Assembly: GCA_018433585.1 (NCBI GenBank)
Contig: JAHDQW010000006.1
Location: 1 to 64,000, forward strand
Reading direction: 5' to 3'
DNA: 64,000 nt
Source: Candidatus Praeruminimicrobium purgamenti
GTDB lineage: Bacteria; Elusimicrobiota; Endomicrobiia; Endomicrobiales; Endomicrobiaceae
The number at the start of each line of letters is the position of its first letter. Position 1 is the first letter of the stretch. Both the position numbers and the translations under genes were made by a program. Below the pieces are notes generated by a model, which saw only the letters and a list, made by a program, of their open reading frames with translations, had not been told where the DNA came from and did no database searches. Below, in pieces: positions 1 through 9,600 of this stretch.

Positions 1-514
<514 letters not shown>

Positions 515-619
515 TTCTCTAATCTAAGTGATTTTTTTTAGAAAATGTTGTATAATAAATATGTAAGATGTCTTTAGCCTATTAAGTGAATAAATGTTGT
601 TCTTTAAATCAAAAATATT

Positions 620-735
620 TCTGGTGACTATACCTGTGAGGACACACCCGATCCCATACCGAACTCGGAAGTTAAGCTCATATGGGCCGATGGTACTTGC
701 ACCGCAGGGTGCCGGGAGAGTAGGTCGTTGCCAGA
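620..735 (+). rRNA. rrf: 5S ribosomal RNA
   Basis: A 116-nt sequence has the 5S signature: the conserved loop CCGATCCCATACCGAACTCGG, and complementary ends (CTGG near 621, CCAG at 731-734) closing helix I. It lies about 105 bp behind 23S, so it is the distal gene of the rRNA operon. Exact ends are estimated from helix I. Confidence 0.96.
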
Positions 736-744
736 TTCATTATA

Positions 745-788
745 ATCTGCAAGTGTTATTAAGTTAGCACTTGCAGATAAAATTTTTT
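745..788 (+). terminator. Rho-independent terminator of the rRNA operon
   Basis: A perfect 11-bp inverted repeat (ATCTGCAAGTG at 745-755, complement at 768-778) with a 12-nt loop is followed by a run of six T at 783-788, directly behind 5S. Confidence 0.85.
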
Positions 789-789
789 G

Positions 790-862
790 TCAAAGACAGC
801 AAGAACCTTGCAGAAGGTTTAATGTTATACGGTTTACCTGTATATTCTTGCCGAGACTGAGT
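790..862 (+). promoter_or_regulatory. Ribosomal protein L10 leader (autoregulatory RNA)
   Basis: The segment resembles the L10 leader RNA found before rplJ-rplL in many bacteria: an AGACAGC start at about 794, a stem of GCAAGAA (799-805) with TTCTTGC (845-851), an inner hairpin AACCTT/AAGGTT (804-818), and the closing TGCCGAG signature at about 849-855. In known cases L10 (with L12) binds here and represses its own operon. Here the leader is followed by a terminator hairpin and then a radical SAM gene, with rplJ about 0.9 kb further on. A covariance-model search (Rfam RF00557) would settle it. Confidence 0.72.
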
Positions 863-884
863 TTATTATTAGCCTTTATTTTTT

Positions 885-913
885 GCTTCTCATTCTCGTG
901 AGAAGCTTTTTTT
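885..913 (+). terminator. Attenuator hairpin after the L10 leader
   Basis: An 8-bp perfect stem, GCTTCTCA (885-892) with TGAGAAGC (899-906), 6-nt loop, is followed by seven T (907-913). It lies between the L10 leader and the first gene of the operon, where a transcription attenuator controlled by L10 binding is expected. Confidence 0.75.
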
Positions 914-924
914 ATTTATACATT

Positions 925-1785
925 ATGAAAAAAAATTTGGAAGTTACGACGCATATAGGTTGTAAAGTTCTTTGCAAGTACTGCCCTCAAAGCAAAATTG
1001 TAGAAGCATACGGAAAATTAAAATCTAAAAACGTTATGACTTTATCTGATTTCAAAAAGATATTGTTAAACGTCGACAATAAGGATACGAAACTTATTTT
1101 CGCGGGTTTTTCAGAATGTTTCTTAAATAAAGATTCTGTCGACATGATAATACATGCTTGCAGACAGGGTTTTAAAATTGATATTTTTACGACGGCAGTC
1201 GGTCTTACAAAAGCTAAAATTTTAAAAATGAAAAAAGCTGGCGTTTCTTTTTATGCCGTTGCTTTTCATCTTTTTAAATCGGATAGATTTTTTAAAAAAG
1301 ACAAATTTTATAAAACGGTTGAATTTTTTAAAAGCAATATAGAAAGCAGGGTTTGTAAAGTAGTTGAGGTCAGAAAAGTTTTTTCAAGAGCAGGTTCTTT
1401 GTTTAAGGTTGATAAAAAACCGGGAAAGTTAGTTTGTTTGAATAATTTTGTTTATCAAAATGTTGTTTTGCCTAACGGTGATTTGTTTTTATGCTGCAAT
1501 GATTTTTCTTTAAAGCATAAATTAGGCAATTTGTTTGAAAATCATAATTCTTCAAAGAAAATAGAAAGCGAAAGAAAAAAAATAGTAAGTTTGATGAAAA
1601 AGGAAGATTCTGATATAGCGTGCAGGTTTTGCGAAATATCTTCCTGTTTTGACAAAAACAACAATATAAGATTCGGCACAAATAAAGATTTTTTAGAAAA
1701 AGACGATAGATTCAAAGATAAGATTGAAACCGTTAATAAATTAAAGCAGAAAATAAAAGAGAAAATAAAGAAGGAGAATATATAA
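925..1785 (+). CDS. Radical SAM/SPASM-type protein of unknown substrate
   Basis: The protein (286 aa from the ATG at 925) begins with a CxxxCxxC radical SAM motif (C-KVL-C-KY-C, residues about 14-21) that would hold a [4Fe-4S] cluster and bind S-adenosylmethionine. The C-terminal half has a SPASM-like arrangement: LPNGDLFLCCND, a GNLFE turn and CRFCEISSC, binding auxiliary clusters. The tail is lysine-rich. A longer reading from TTG at 883 would start inside the attenuator stem, so ATG 925 is preferred although no clear ribosome binding site precedes it. The gene ends 1 nt before rplJ, and the rplJ ribosome binding site lies in its last codons, so the two are co-transcribed. Substrate unknown; peptide or protein modification is only the usual theme of SPASM proteins. 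Confidence 0.8.
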   Translation: MKKNLEVTTHIGCKVLCKYCPQSKIVEAYGKLKSKNVMTLSDFKKILLNVDNKDTKLIFAGFSECFLNKDSVDMIIHACRQGFKIDIFTTAVGLTKAKILKMKKAGVSFYAVAFHLFKSDRFFKKDKFYKTVEFFKSNIESRVCKVVEVRKVFSRAGSLFKVDKKPGKLVCLNNFVYQNVVLPNGDLFLCCNDFSLKHKLGNLFENHNSSKKIESERKKIVSLMKKEDSDIACRFCEISSCFDKNNNIRFGTNKDFLEKDDRFKDKIETVNKLKQKIKEKIKKENI

Positions 1786-1786
1786 A

Positions 1787-2308
1787 ATGCCAAATAAAAA
1801 GAACCAGACAGAAGTACAGAACTTAACAGACAGGTTTAAAGCAATGAAAGGTATGATAATGACGGAATATCATGGTCTTTCAGTCGGTGAAATTTCAGCA
1901 TTGAGAACGGAACTGAGAAAGTGCGGATGTGAATATTTGGTTGTTAAAAATACTTTGGGTAAAATCGCTCTTAAAGAAGTTGGTTTGGAAAAAGTTAACG
2001 AATATTTTGAAGGACCTACGGCAGTTGTTGTTGAAGCATCAGATCCTGTCGCTCCTGCAAAAGTTGTTTCTGAATTTGCAAAAAAATATGAGAAGTTTGT
2101 AGTAAAAGCAGGTTTGTTGGACGGAAAAATTTTGGGTGTAGCTGAAATACAGTCTTTGGCATCTCTTCCTTCAAAAGAAGTTCTTATTGCAAAGATGCTT
2201 GGAAGTATGAAAGCTCCTATTTCAGGATTTGTAAATGTTTTGCACGGAACAACAAGAAACTTGGTATGTGTATTAAGCGCAATTAAAGAACAAAAAGCAA
2301 ACGCTTAA
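1787..2308 (+). CDS. rplJ: 50S ribosomal protein L10
   Basis: L10 (173 aa) forms the base of the ribosomal stalk and carries L7/L12 dimers on its C-terminal helix. The N-terminal half shows the family pattern: YHGLSVGEISALRTELR, then VVKNTLGKIALKE and a FEGPTAVV segment. Length is normal. AAGGAG at 1771-1776 supports ATG 1787, one base behind the radical SAM gene. rplL follows after 38 bp. Neither rplK nor rplA precedes it, unlike the common order rplK-rplA-rplJ-rplL. Regulation by the L10 leader at 790-862 is expected. Confidence 0.97.
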   Translation: MPNKKNQTEVQNLTDRFKAMKGMIMTEYHGLSVGEISALRTELRKCGCEYLVVKNTLGKIALKEVGLEKVNEYFEGPTAVVVEASDPVAPAKVVSEFAKKYEKFVVKAGLLDGKILGVAEIQSLASLPSKEVLIAKMLGSMKAPISGFVNVLHGTTRNLVCVLSAIKEQKANA

Positions 2309-2346
2309 AAAATAAAAAAATAATATAAAAGTGGGGGATTAGTAAA

Positions 2347-2727
2347 ATGGCAATGTCAAAAGATCAATTAATTGAAGAAATTTCGTCTATGACAGTTCTG
2401 GAAATGGCAGAATTGGTAAAGGCTCTTGAAGAAAAATTCGGCGTTTCAGCAGCGGCACCTGTAGCAGTAGCAGCAGCAGGCGGAGCAGCAGCACCTGCAG
2501 CAGCAGCTGAAGAAAAAACAGAATTTAACGTTGTTCTTGCAAATGCAGGCGCAAGCAAAATAAACGTAATTAAAGTTGTCAGAGAACTTACCGGTCTCGG
2601 ATTGAAAGAAGCTAAGGACTTGGTAGACGGCGCTCCAAAAACAGTAAAAGAAAACGTTTCTAAAGCAGAAGCAGAAGAAATGAAAAAGAAACTTGCTGAA
2701 GCCGGTGCAACAGTTGAACTTAAGTAA
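2347..2727 (+). CDS. rplL: 50S ribosomal protein L7/L12
   Basis: L7/L12 (126 aa) is the flexible stalk protein that recruits translation GTPases. An N-terminal dimerisation helix (residues about 4-33) is followed by an alanine-rich hinge ([20 protein letters not shown]) and a globular C-terminal domain with [23 protein letters not shown]-rich ribosome binding site lies at about 2332-2336. ATG 2353, two codons downstream, is an alternative start. It is followed by a promoter, not directly by rpoB, so rplJ-rplL and rpoBC can be controlled separately. Confidence 0.97.
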   Translation: MAMSKDQLIEEISSMTVLEMAELVKALEEKFGVSAAAPVAVAAAGGAAAPAAAAEEKTEFNVVLANAGASKINVIKVVRELTGLGLKEAKDLVDGAPKTVKENVSKAEAEEMKKKLAEAGATVELK

Positions 2728-2776
2728 TAGCAATATTAGTAAGTTTAAAAATGGTTGTAAAATTAATATAAAATAC

Positions 2777-2806
2777 TTGACAAAAGATAATTATTAAGTA
2801 TATAAT
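2777..2806 (+). promoter_or_regulatory. Sigma70-type promoter for rpoB-rpoC
   Basis: A perfect -35 box TTGACA (2777-2782) and a perfect -10 box TATAAT (2801-2806) are separated by 18 bp, about 50 bp before rpoB. No terminator is seen between rplL and this promoter, so read-through is also possible. Confidence 0.85.
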
Positions 2807-2858
2807 ACATACTTAATTTTATCTTTTTGTCAAAATAAAAATAATGGATCTATAAGTA

Positions 2859-5800
2859 ATGAAAAGAGTTAACTTTGGAAAAATAAGTTCACCGATTGAT
2901 CCACCTTTACTGCTTGGCATGCAGAAAAATTCATTTGCAGAGTTTTTGCAGATGGACGTAGACCCTGAAAAGAGAAAATTTCAAGGTCTTGAAGGTGCTT
3001 TTAAAGATGTTTTCCCTCTGACAAATTCAGACGGGAGTTTAATTATGGAATATATCTCCTACAGCTTTGGAGAACCTAAATATTCCGTAGAAGAATCTAT
3101 TGCCAGAGATGAGACCTATTCGTCATCATTGAAGATAAAGTTAAGATTACTGCATAAAAAAGAAGACGGCAAAGTCAAGGAACTTTCAGAACAGGAAGTT
3201 TATTTTGGCGATATTCCGCTTATGACAGATACGGCTACGTTTGTTATTAACGGCGCCGAAAGAGTCGTCGTAAGCCAGATTCACCGTTCTCCGGGCGTAA
3301 TTTTTGAAGAAGACGAAGAAAAGAAGGTTACCGTTTTCGGTAAGCCTTTATATTTTGCAAGAATTATACCTTACAGAGGAGCATGGGTTGAATTTGAATT
3401 TGACCAGAATGGTCTTTTGTATGTAAGAATAGACAGAAAAAGAAAAATATTGGCTACAACTCTTTTGAGAGCTATCGGTTTTGAAAACGACAATGATATT
3501 TTAAATCTTTTTAAAGAAACAAAAGAAGTTTCTTTGGACACTCCGGCTTCAGCTTTGGCAAACGAATGTTTGGCTGACGATATTTACGATAAAGCCACCG
3601 GTGAGGTTCTTTTTGATGCAGGTAAAGAATTGACTGAAACCGTAATCGAAAAGATGAAAGCCAAAGGTTTGACTTCCGTAGTTGTTCTTAAAGATTCTAC
3701 AATTTTGCTGACATTGAAAAAAGACACCATTAAGACTCAGAAAGAAGCCGTAAATCATATTTATAAAGTTTTAAAAACCCAGGAGTTCATTGTTCAGGAA
3801 AGAGCTCAGGGCTTTTTGGACGAATTGCTGTTTAAATCTGTAAGAAGATACGATTTTACCGCAATCGGAAGATATAAAATTTTAAAGAAGCTCGGACCTA
3901 TTTATAAATTTTACAAGAATCATTTTAGTTTAACTGTTCCTGCCGAAAACAAGAGAACTGTTGCAAGAGAAGATATCGTTGCGACGATCAAGTATCTCTT
4001 GATGATTTATAACGGCGAATCGGAATTTATTGAAAATGACGAAAAAATGAAATTAGGTTTGGACGATATAGACCATTTAGGCAACAGAAGAGTAAGATCT
4101 GTAGGCGAATTGCTTGAAAATCAGGTAAGAATCGGATTGGTTCAGATGGCAAGACTCGTAAAAGAGTATATGAACAATCAGGATAAAGCCACGGTTACTC
4201 CTAGATCTCTTATAAATATTACTCCTTTTGTCGCACAGATAAGAAAATTTTTCGGAACTTCGCAGCTTTCTCAGTTTATGGACCAAATCAATCCGTTGGC
4301 TGAATTAACGCACAAGAGAAGACTTTCTGCTTTAGGCCCTGGAGGTCTTAACAGAAAAAGAGCCGGATTTGAAGTCAGAGACGTTCATTATACGCATTAC
4401 GGAAGAGTATGCCCTATTGAAACTCCTGAAGGACCGAATATCGGTCTTATAACTTCATTGTCCGCTTATGCGAGAGTAAACCAGTACGGTTTGATTGAAA
4501 CTCCTTATAAAAAAGTTGAAAACGGCAAAGTTACCGATAAGATAGATTATATGACTGCGGATACCGAAGATGATTTCTTCGTAGCCCAGGCAAACACTCC
4601 TATCGATGCAAGCGGTAAATTTACCATTGATACCGTACAGGGAAGACATTGGAACGATTTCTTGTTTAAATCACCTGATAAAGTTGATTATATGGATATT
4701 TCTCCGATGCAGGTTGTTTCTGTTTCGGCAGGACTTATTCCTTTCCTCGAACATGACGATGCAAACCGTGCGCTGATGGGCTGTAACATGCAGAGACAGG
4801 CAGTACCTCTTCTTGTTACCGAACAGCCTGTAGTTTGTACCGGCGTTGAAGATAAGGTTGCAAGAGATTCAGGCGTTGTAGTATTGTCAAAAATAGACGG
4901 TGAAGTTGTTTCCGTTTCTTCTGATGAAATTATTGTTTGGAGCGATAAAAACGGAATAAAAGAACATAAATTAAGCAAATATTTAAGATCCAACCAGGAT
5001 ACATGCATTAATCATATTCCGATAGTAAAAGTCGGAGATAAAGTTAAGAAAGGCGACATTATTGCCGACGGTCAGGCTACAAAGAACGGACAGCTGGCTT
5101 TAGGTCAAAACCTTCTTATAGCTTTCATGCCTTGGGACGGATATAATTTCGAAGATGCTATTTTGTTGTCGGAGAAATTAGTTCATGACGATAAATTTAC
5201 GTCTGTTCATATAAGAGAGTTTGAAACTGAAGCAAGAGAAACGAAAGGAAGACCTGAAGAAATAACGAAGGATATTCCTAACGTAGGCGCTGAAGATCTT
5301 TTGAACCTTGATGAAGACGGCGTAATCAGAGTAGGAGCAACAGTCCAGAGAGGAGATATCCTTGTAGGTAAGACTGCTCCGAAAGGCGAACAGCAGACAA
5401 CTCCTGAAGAAAGACTTTTGAGAGTGTTGTTCGGTAAAAAAGCGGAAGATGTTCAGGACGTTTCTTTGAGAGTCGACCCGGGAACTGCAGGTAAAGTTTT
5501 GGGCGTCAGAACTTTTGTAAGAAGAGAAAAACTCTCTGAAAAAGAAATCAAGAAGAAACAGGACGAAGTAGCGTCATTATATAAATCTGCAAAATCTAAG
5601 CTGGAAAAAGAGAAGAAAGAACTTTTGGAAACGGCAAATAAGTCCGAAAGAAAAAAGATTGAAGATTTATATCAGGCTAAAGAAGAAATTCTTAAACAGA
5701 ATTATGAAAAAGAGAAAGACAGATTTAAAAAAGGCGACGAATTGCCTGTATCTGTCAATAAAATAGTAAAAGTTTATATAGCTGCAAAATTAAAAGTTCA

Positions 5801-6614
5801 GGTTGGAGATAAATTAGCCGGAAGACACGGTAACAAAGGTATTGTTTCAAGAATACTTCCTGTTGAAGATATGCCGAGACTTCCTGACGGAACGCCTGTA
5901 GACTGTGTTCTTTCTCCTCTTGCCATACCGTCCCGTATGAACGTAGGACAGCTTTTGGAATCTATGTTGGGATGGGCTGGAAAAGTCTTGAACATTCAAA
6001 TGGTTACTCCTGTATTTGACGGAGCAACAGAAGACCAGGTAAAAGAACAAATCAGAAAAGCAAAAGATATGCTTGTAGAGCACAAGAAGCAGGAATTTGA
6101 AAGAAGAGGAATGAAAGGGGAAGAACTTTCAAAAGCTCTTGAAGATTACAGACTCCGCTATTTGCCTACGGATGATTGCAAAATTACATTGTATGACGGC
6201 AGAACAGGTGAAGCTTTTATGGAAAAAGTAACCATCGGCGTCATGTATATGTTAAAACTTAATCATCTTGTTGAAGATAAAATGCACGCAAGATCAACCG
6301 GTCCTTATTCTCTTATTACAAGACAGCCTCTCGGCGGAAAAGCCCAGTTCGGAGGTCAGAGATTCGGAGAAATGGAAGTTTGGGCGGTTCAAGCATACGG
6401 TGCGGCACATGTTTTACAGGAATTTTTAACTGTAAAATCCGATGATGTCGACGGCAGAGTTAAAATGTATGACTCTATCATTAAGGGCGAAGCCATATCA
6501 GAGCCTGGAATACCGGAATCATTTAAAGTGCTTGTAAACGAACTCAAAGCTTTGGGGTTGAATGTGGATCTTCTGAAAGATAATGTAAGCAGCAGTACCG
6601 AAGAACAAAAATAA
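2859..6614 (+). CDS. rpoB: DNA-directed RNA polymerase subunit beta
   Basis: The beta subunit (1251 aa) forms one pincer of RNA polymerase. The rifampicin-binding region is plain near residues 465-530 (SQLSQFMDQ, THKRR, LSALGPGG), with the usual sensitive-type residues, followed by GRVCPIETPEGPNIGLI. Further on come the NFEDAILLSE segment, a lysine/glutamate-rich coiled-coil insertion at about 905-960 (flap region), KLAGRHGNKGIVS, and the C-terminal GGKAQFGGQRFGEMEVWA. Start ATG 2859 gives the family N-terminus (SSPIDPPLLLGMQKNSFAEFLQ). The gene has its own promoter and rpoC follows after 24 bp. Confidence 0.98.
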   Translation: MKRVNFGKISSPIDPPLLLGMQKNSFAEFLQMDVDPEKRKFQGLEGAFKDVFPLTNSDGSLIMEYISYSFGEPKYSVEESIARDETYSSSLKIKLRLLHKKEDGKVKELSEQEVYFGDIPLMTDTATFVINGAERVVVSQIHRSPGVIFEEDEEKKVTVFGKPLYFARIIPYRGAWVEFEFDQNGLLYVRIDRKRKILATTLLRAIGFENDNDILNLFKETKEVSLDTPASALANECLADDIYDKATGEVLFDAGKELTETVIEKMKAKGLTSVVVLKDSTILLTLKKDTIKTQKEAVNHIYKVLKTQEFIVQERAQGFLDELLFKSVRRYDFTAIGRYKILKKLGPIYKFYKNHFSLTVPAENKRTVAREDIVATIKYLLMIYNGESEFIENDEKMKLGLDDIDHLGNRRVRSVGELLENQVRIGLVQMARLVKEYMNNQDKATVTPRSLINITPFVAQIRKFFGTSQLSQFMDQINPLAELTHKRRLSALGPGGLNRKRAGFEVRDVHYTHYGRVCPIETPEGPNIGLITSLSAYARVNQYGLIETPYKKVENGKVTDKIDYMTADTEDDFFVAQANTPIDASGKFTIDTVQGRHWNDFLFKSPDKVDYMDISPMQVVSVSAGLIPFLEHDDANRALMGCNMQRQAVPLLVTEQPVVCTGVEDKVARDSGVVVLSKIDGEVVSVSSDEIIVWSDKNGIKEHKLSKYLRSNQDTCINHIPIVKVGDKVKKGDIIADGQATKNGQLALGQNLLIAFMPWDGYNFEDAILLSEKLVHDDKFTSVHIREFETEARETKGRPEEITKDIPNVGAEDLLNLDEDGVIRVGATVQRGDILVGKTAPKGEQQTTPEERLLRVLFGKKAEDVQDVSLRVDPGTAGKVLGVRTFVRREKLSEKEIKKKQDEVASLYKSAKSKLEKEKKELLETANKSERKKIEDLYQAKEEILKQNYEKEKDRFKKGDELPVSVNKIVKVYIAAKLKVQVGDKLAGRHGNKGIVSRILPVEDMPRLPDGTPVDCVLSPLAIPSRMNVGQLLESMLGWAGKVLNIQMVTPVFDGATEDQVKEQIRKAKDMLVEHKKQEFERRGMKGEELSKALEDYRLRYLPTDDCKITLYDGRTGEAFMEKVTIGVMYMLKLNHLVEDKMHARSTGPYSLITRQPLGGKAQFGGQRFGEMEVWAVQAYGAAHVLQEFLTVKSDDVDGRVKMYDSIIKGEAISEPGIPESFKVLVNELKALGLNVDLLKDNVSSSTEEQK

Positions 6615-6638
6615 GATAATATAGAAGGGCAACTATAA

Positions 6639-9600
6639 ATGAGTATAAAAAATTTAAAAAATTCAAAGAAAAAGCAGCATAATCTAAATTTCGTAGATTT
6701 TGATGCCGTAAAATTAACGGTTGCAAGTCCGGAAGATATAAGATCCTGGTCTTACGGCGAAGTTAAAAAACCTGAGACTATCAACTACAGAACTTTTAAA
6801 CCTGAGAGAGACGGGTTGTTCTGCGACGGTATTTTCGGTCCTACAAAAGACTGGGAATGTCATTGCGGAAAATATAAATACATCAAGCATAAAGGAACAA
6901 TCTGCGACAGGTGCGGAGTTGAAGTTACCGAAGCAAAAGTCAGAAGAGAAAGATTCGGGCACATTGATTTGGCAGTGCCGGTTGCTCATCCTTGGTTTTT
7001 AAAGAAGCCGCCTTCAAGAATTGGTATTTTGCTTAATATGAAAATATCGGATCTTGAAAAGGTTATCTATTATACGAAATATGTAGTTACCAATACTTTA
7101 ACGGATTCTTCAAAAACGGTTCCTTTTTTGCATAAAGGCGCTTTGCTTAAAGAAGAAGAGTACAATTTGTTCCATTACGGAATGAACAGCGCAGTCGTTA
7201 AAGAAGAACTGAAAAATGTTTTTGACGGTATTGTTGTCGAAGAAATTGAATTCAGCGACGATGAAAAAGAACTAAAGAAACAATTGGACAAATTGGTTAA
7301 GACCATGGCGGATTACGGCGTAGAAAAGAAATCCGACATAGTTAAACTTATTGCCGACAATATACTTGAAAAAGGCTGCAAATATTTTAAATGTTATTTT
7401 AAGCCTCATTCAATATATTTTTACGACGTTGAAGGTTCTCAAAAGTCAGAACTTAAAAAGTTGTTGACCGCTACTTTTGAAAAATCTCCGGAAGTTTCAA
7501 TAACGGAGCCTGATAAAAAAGTAAGAGTTGAATTCTTTGATTTGGAAAAAGAAAAGATATTTAACGAATTGAGAAAAAATTCGGAAGGATTGAAGCCTTT
7601 TGACGGCAAGCTTAAAGTTGAAGTTTTCAGAATGGAAATGCCTATACTTAAGACTTTTTCAAAGCCTGAAGCTCCTATTTTGCTTGAAGAAAGCGACGTT
7701 AAAAAATTCCAGACAGGTTTCGGCGACAGCTTGAAAGTTGACATCGGAGCATCGGCAGTAAGAAAACTTTTGGAAGAACTTAATTTAGAAGAAGAACAGA
7801 AAAATATACAGTTGGAAATCTCAAAAATAACTTCTGACGCTGAAAGAGCCAGACTTATCAGAAGGCTCAGAGTTGTTGAAGGATTTAAAAATTCAGGGAC
7901 AAGACCTGAATGGATGATTCTTACAGTGCTGCCTGTAATTCCGCCTGATTTAAGACCTTTGGTTGCTCTTGAAGGCGGCAGATTTGCAGCATCTGATTTG
8001 AATGATTTATACAGAAGAATTATTAACAGAAATAACAGATTGAGACATATAGAACAGCTTAAAGCTCCTACTGTGATGATCAACAACGAAAAGAGATTGC
8101 TCCAGGAAGCCGTAGACGCTTTAATAGACAATGATTCTATGTCAAGGCCTGTTACCGGCGCAGGAAACAGAGTTTTGAAATCTTTATCCGATACTTTAAA
8201 AGGTAAACAGGGAAGATTCAGACAGAACCTGCTCGGTAAAAGAGTTGACTATTCGGGCAGAAGCGTTATCGTTGTAGGTCCGTCTTTAAAACTCAACCAG
8301 TGCGGTATACCTAAAGAAATGGCTTTGGAATTATTCAAGCCGTTTATTATAAGAGAACTTATTAACCAGGAAGGTGCAACTTTAAAATCGGCAAGAAGAA
8401 TACTTGAAAGAGGAGATGTTAAGGTTTGGAGCATACTTGAAAAAGTTACAAAAGATCATCCTGTATTATTAAACAGAGCTCCTACTCTTCACAGACTCGG
8501 TATTCAGGCTTTTGAACCTGTTTTGGTTGAAGGAAAATCAATACAGCTGCATCCGTTGACATGTACTGCTTTTAACGCAGACTTCGACGGTGACCAAATG
8601 GCTGTGCACGTTCCTATTTCCGTAGAAGCGCAGCTTGAAGCTAAAATGCTTATGATGACGACAAAAAATATTCTTTCTCCGTCTTCAGGAAAGCCTATCA
8701 CGGTTCCGGGACAGGATATCGTTTTGGGAAGCTGCTTCATGACGAAAGAAAAGAACGGCGTTAAAGGCGAAGGCAGCATTTTGGCAGGAGTTGCCGAAGT
8801 TATAAGCGCTTACCAGCAGAAAGAAATAGATTTGCATGCAAGAATTAAAGTTGCAGGCATAACGACTTTAAGAGACCCTAAACTTAAAGACAACGAACAA
8901 AAAGACATAACAAAATGGAAAAACAATAAAGACGAAAAACCTAATTATACTACGGTAGGAAGAGTTATATTTAACGAACATTTGCCGAAGAATGAAGACG
9001 GTTCTTATGCTTTGGGTTATATTAACAGACCGATGAATAAGAAAGAACTCGTAAATATTGTCGATACATGCTTCAAGAAATTAGGCCAGTATAAGACGAT
9101 TATTTTGCTGGATGAAATAAAAAAACTCGGTTATAAATATGCGACGCTTGCAGGTATTTCGATTTCGATAGACGCTATGAAGATTCCGCCTAAAAAGAAT
9201 ATTTTAGTCAAGGATGCAAAAGCGAAAATCAAGGAAATCGAAAAACAGGCAAAACTCGGTCTTATTACCGAAAGCGAAAGATACAACAAGATTATCGATA
9301 TTTGGACAAAAGTCACTGATGAAGTCGCAGACATCATGTTTGACGAAATGAAAAAAGACGAGATGGAAGTTTATCAGGAAAATACAAACAGATTTAATTC
9401 AATATTTATGATGGCGGATTCAGGCGCCAGAGGTTCAAGACAGCAGGTAAGACAGCTTGCAGGTATGAGAGGTCTTATGGCGAAACCTCAGAAGAAATTG
9501 TCGGGCGGTATCGGTGAAATTATCGAAACCCCTATCATTTCAAACTTCAGAGAGGGATTGTCTGTTTTGGAATACTTCTTGTCTACTCACGGCGGAAGAA

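Noticed and set aside
883-924. TTG start at 883 for the radical SAM gene
   Set aside because: It would start inside the attenuator hairpin and adds a stretch encoded by the stem and T-run; ATG 925 fits better.
7439-8131. 230-aa minus-strand frame opposite rpoC
   Set aside because: Shadow of rpoC; no ribosome binding site or domain.
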